From an uncultured Chloroflexota bacterium (lineage in GTDB: Bacteria > Chloroflexota > Chloroflexia > Chloroflexales > Roseiflexaceae), in contig CAIQIY010000105.1 in assembly GCA_903871975.1 (NCBI GenBank), forward strand, positions 1 through 7,942: a stretch of 7,942 bases of DNA. The letters run 5' to 3'. A model generated the notes under the pieces. It saw only the letters and a program-made list of their open reading frames with translations. It was not told the origin of the DNA and made no database searches. The stretch's first letter is position 1, and the number at the start of each line of letters is the position of its first letter. This document shows positions 7,090 to 7,942 of the stretch, one piece after another. Both the position numbers and the translations under genes were made by a program.

Positions 7090-7262
7090 AGCAGACGCAA
7101 GCCTTCCCGATCGTCCATACCACCGAAATCGTGCATCATCGCGCGCAGCGCGGGATGTGCGTCGCAGCATCACGTGTGCGCCCGCCACCATGCTGACCGC
7201 CGCCCGGACCCTCGCCGTCGTTCGGATTCGGTGTCATTGGCAGAGTGAGCACGGTCTTTATG

Positions 7263-7298
7263 ACGTCGGGATGCAGCACTGCTGTGCTTGTCCGACGT
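7263..7298. repeat. Two-part hairpin with perfect 7-bp outer and 5-bp inner stems
   Basis: ACGTCGG (7263-7269) pairs with CCGACGT (7292-7298). Inside it AGCAC (7275-7279) pairs with GTGCT (7284-7288) around the loop TGCT. The two stems are separated by a small internal loop, as in folded RNAs. No T-run follows. Confidence 0.5.
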
Positions 7299-7377
7299 GG
7301 CAGCACCCCGATGTGCAGGCTCGCCGCGTGTGTCGGTGTGACGAACCAGGCTACCCCGGGCGTGCCCTCGCTGCGAA

Positions 7378-7432
7378 GGTGATCACTGGCCCTGCGGCTC
7401 CACGGACCTGGAGCCACGGGATCGTGATCACC
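7378..7432. repeat. 55-base multi-stem inverted repeat
   Basis: GGTGATCAC (7378-7386) pairs perfectly with GTGATCACC (7424-7432). CCTG (7391-7394) pairs with CGGG (7417-7420) with one G-U. GGCTCCA (7396-7402) pairs with TGGAGCC (7409-7415) around a six-base loop. That gives 20 pairs in one long stem with small internal loops. Each outer arm also contains the self-palindrome GTGATCAC, so a pair of binding sites for a dimeric protein is an alternative reading. Confidence 0.6.
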
Positions 7433-7527
7433 GTCGGTGCAGACTCGCTGGAGTGCGTATCATAGGCCCGCTTCATGCTGCCAGCACCCGTGCATGCAAT
7501 GATTGGCGCACGGCGACATCGCGTCAG

Positions 7528-7557
7528 CGCTCGACGGCGCGACATTTGTGTCGAGCG
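7528..7557. repeat. 8-bp inverted repeat with a competing inner hairpin
   Basis: CGCTCGAC (7528-7535) pairs with GTCGAGCG (7550-7557). Alternatively CGACA (7540-7544) pairs with TGTCG (7549-7553). The second stem uses bases of the first, so the two cannot form together. The sequence after it (TGTTGTA) is only mildly T-rich. Confidence 0.45.
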
Positions 7558-7636
7558 TGTTGTACGGCGTCATGGCTTGACATGTGACCGGGTGTCGCAC
7601 GTCAGCTGGTTTGATACGTGACATGGATCGAAATTG

Positions 7637-7670
7637 CCGAGGCCACCGCCTTGGTGCGCGATGGCCTCGG
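7637..7670. repeat. 8-bp inverted repeat CCGAGGCC/GGCCTCGG
   Basis: CCGAGGCC (7637-7644) pairs perfectly with GGCCTCGG (7663-7670). In the loop ACC (7645-7647) can pair with GGT (7653-7655). No terminator T-run follows. A short open frame passes through it (from GTG 7618), but it has no ribosome site. Confidence 0.45.
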
Positions 7671-7807
7671 TCTGTCACTGGCCCTCCCGACCTGCACACG
7701 CATGAAATCACGTGCATCGCGTCGGAAGCATGTTTCCGGCAGTTGTTGCAGGGAGTTCATGAGATGTGTCTGGCCATGCGGGCCAAAACCCAGTGTTTAG
7801 TCGATTC

Positions 7808-7836
7808 TTGACACCTCTGTGGCGATGCTGTAACGT
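7808..7836 (+). promoter_or_regulatory. Promoter reading out of the window to the right
   Basis: A perfect -35 box TTGACA (7808-7813) is followed by a 17-base spacer and TAACGT (7831-7836) as a partial -10 match. Transcription would begin near 7843. The last bases of the window (GAGGGAG) resemble a ribosome site, so the gene probably starts just beyond 7942. The leader would be about 100 bases and includes the tandem repeat GCCGGTC (7888-7894, 7896-7902), which can take part in a small stem with CGGCA (7902-7906). Confidence 0.45.
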
Positions 7837-7942
7837 GAAAGATGATCAGATGACGCCAAGTGTACATCGGAAGGAACAGTTTGGCGTGCCGGTCTGCCGG
7901 TCGGCAAGCGGCGTACCGCACTCGCCACAGCGATCGAGGGAG

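Larger units (their letters stand above)
6948..7942. other. About 1 kb without a convincing protein gene, rich in inverted repeats
   Basis: Open frames here are short, Arg/Cys/Pro/His-rich and resemble no family I know. None has both a ribosome site and a plausible start. I find no tRNA, tmRNA, RNase P or SRP RNA signature. The region holds a series of hairpins, listed separately, and a promoter near 7808. It may encode structured RNA, or it may be a degraded gene or plain spacer. Confidence 0.5.

Noticed and set aside
6123..7139. Minus-strand open frame starting in the non-coding region and running opposite the aminotransferase
   Set aside because: No ribosome site precedes its start, and most of its length is the complement of a well-supported enzyme gene.
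7577..7605. TTGACA at 7577-7582 as a second promoter
   Set aside because: No acceptable -10 hexamer lies at 16-18 bases, and the TGATAC at about 7612 is too far away.
7771..7785. TGGCC/GGCCA stem as a terminator
   Set aside because: It is only five pairs, GGCC is self-complementary by chance, and A residues rather than T residues follow on the plus strand.
7759..7800. Thirteen-residue frame (MRCVWPCGPKPSV) with AGGGAG just before the ATG, possible leader peptide
   Set aside because: The ribosome-site spacing is only three bases. There is no attenuator after it, no run of one regulatory amino acid, and the nearest promoter lies downstream.
7618..7800. GTG-started plus frame whose first 25 residues look fairly protein-like
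   Set aside because: There is no ribosome site, the second half is Arg/Cys-rich and unlike a folded protein, and an inverted repeat explains part of the region. At most it is a gene remnant.

Overview
The window is about 7.9 kb of GC-rich bacterial DNA with no rRNA, tRNA, CRISPR array or transposase that I can recognise. Codon use is strongly G/C at third positions. The mix of genes is a membrane-anchored alpha-2-macroglobulin-type protein with stacked bacterial Ig-like domains, a holB with a zinc-binding cysteine cluster, two uridine phosphorylases and a fold-type IV aminotransferase. This would fit a Chloroflexota-like genome, but nothing in the window fixes the phylum, so the taxonomy is a weak inference.

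Layout. From 1 to 2809 one uninterrupted minus-strand frame runs off the left edge. It gives the first 936 residues of a large surface protein: an N-terminal membrane segment, four Big_5-like Ig domains, then alpha-2-macroglobulin MG-type domains. A divergent intergenic region (2810-3278) carries the promoters of this gene and of holB. It also holds a perfect 7-bp hairpin and a repeated 10-mer. holB (3279-4316, +) encodes the DNA polymerase III clamp-loader subunit delta-prime. After a 187-bp gap with its own promoter come two tandem uridine phosphorylase paralogues (4504-5274 and 5271-6062), coupled by an ATGA overlap, and a D-alanine/branched-chain-type PLP aminotransferase (6102-6947) 39 bp further on. 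These last three look like one transcription unit. The final kilobase (6948-7942) has no convincing protein gene but has an unusual number of inverted repeats. Near its right end a TTGACA promoter points out of the window.

How the genes relate. The phosphorylase pair would split uridine (or a related nucleoside) with phosphate into base and ribose-1-phosphate. The first copy keeps the expected residues. The second is changed around the base-binding loop and in the C-terminal loop, yet a 153-bp block in the 5' half is 97% identical between the copies, which suggests gene conversion. The aminotransferase has a complete PLP site but not the usual D-alanine aminotransferase carboxylate-binding motif. 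The three predicted starts of transcription for the large protein, holB and the phosphorylase operon share the same extended -10 pattern, TGTGnTAnnnT. I see no clear defence or mobile system. The points most worth following are the paralogue pair and the hairpin-rich right-hand kilobase.
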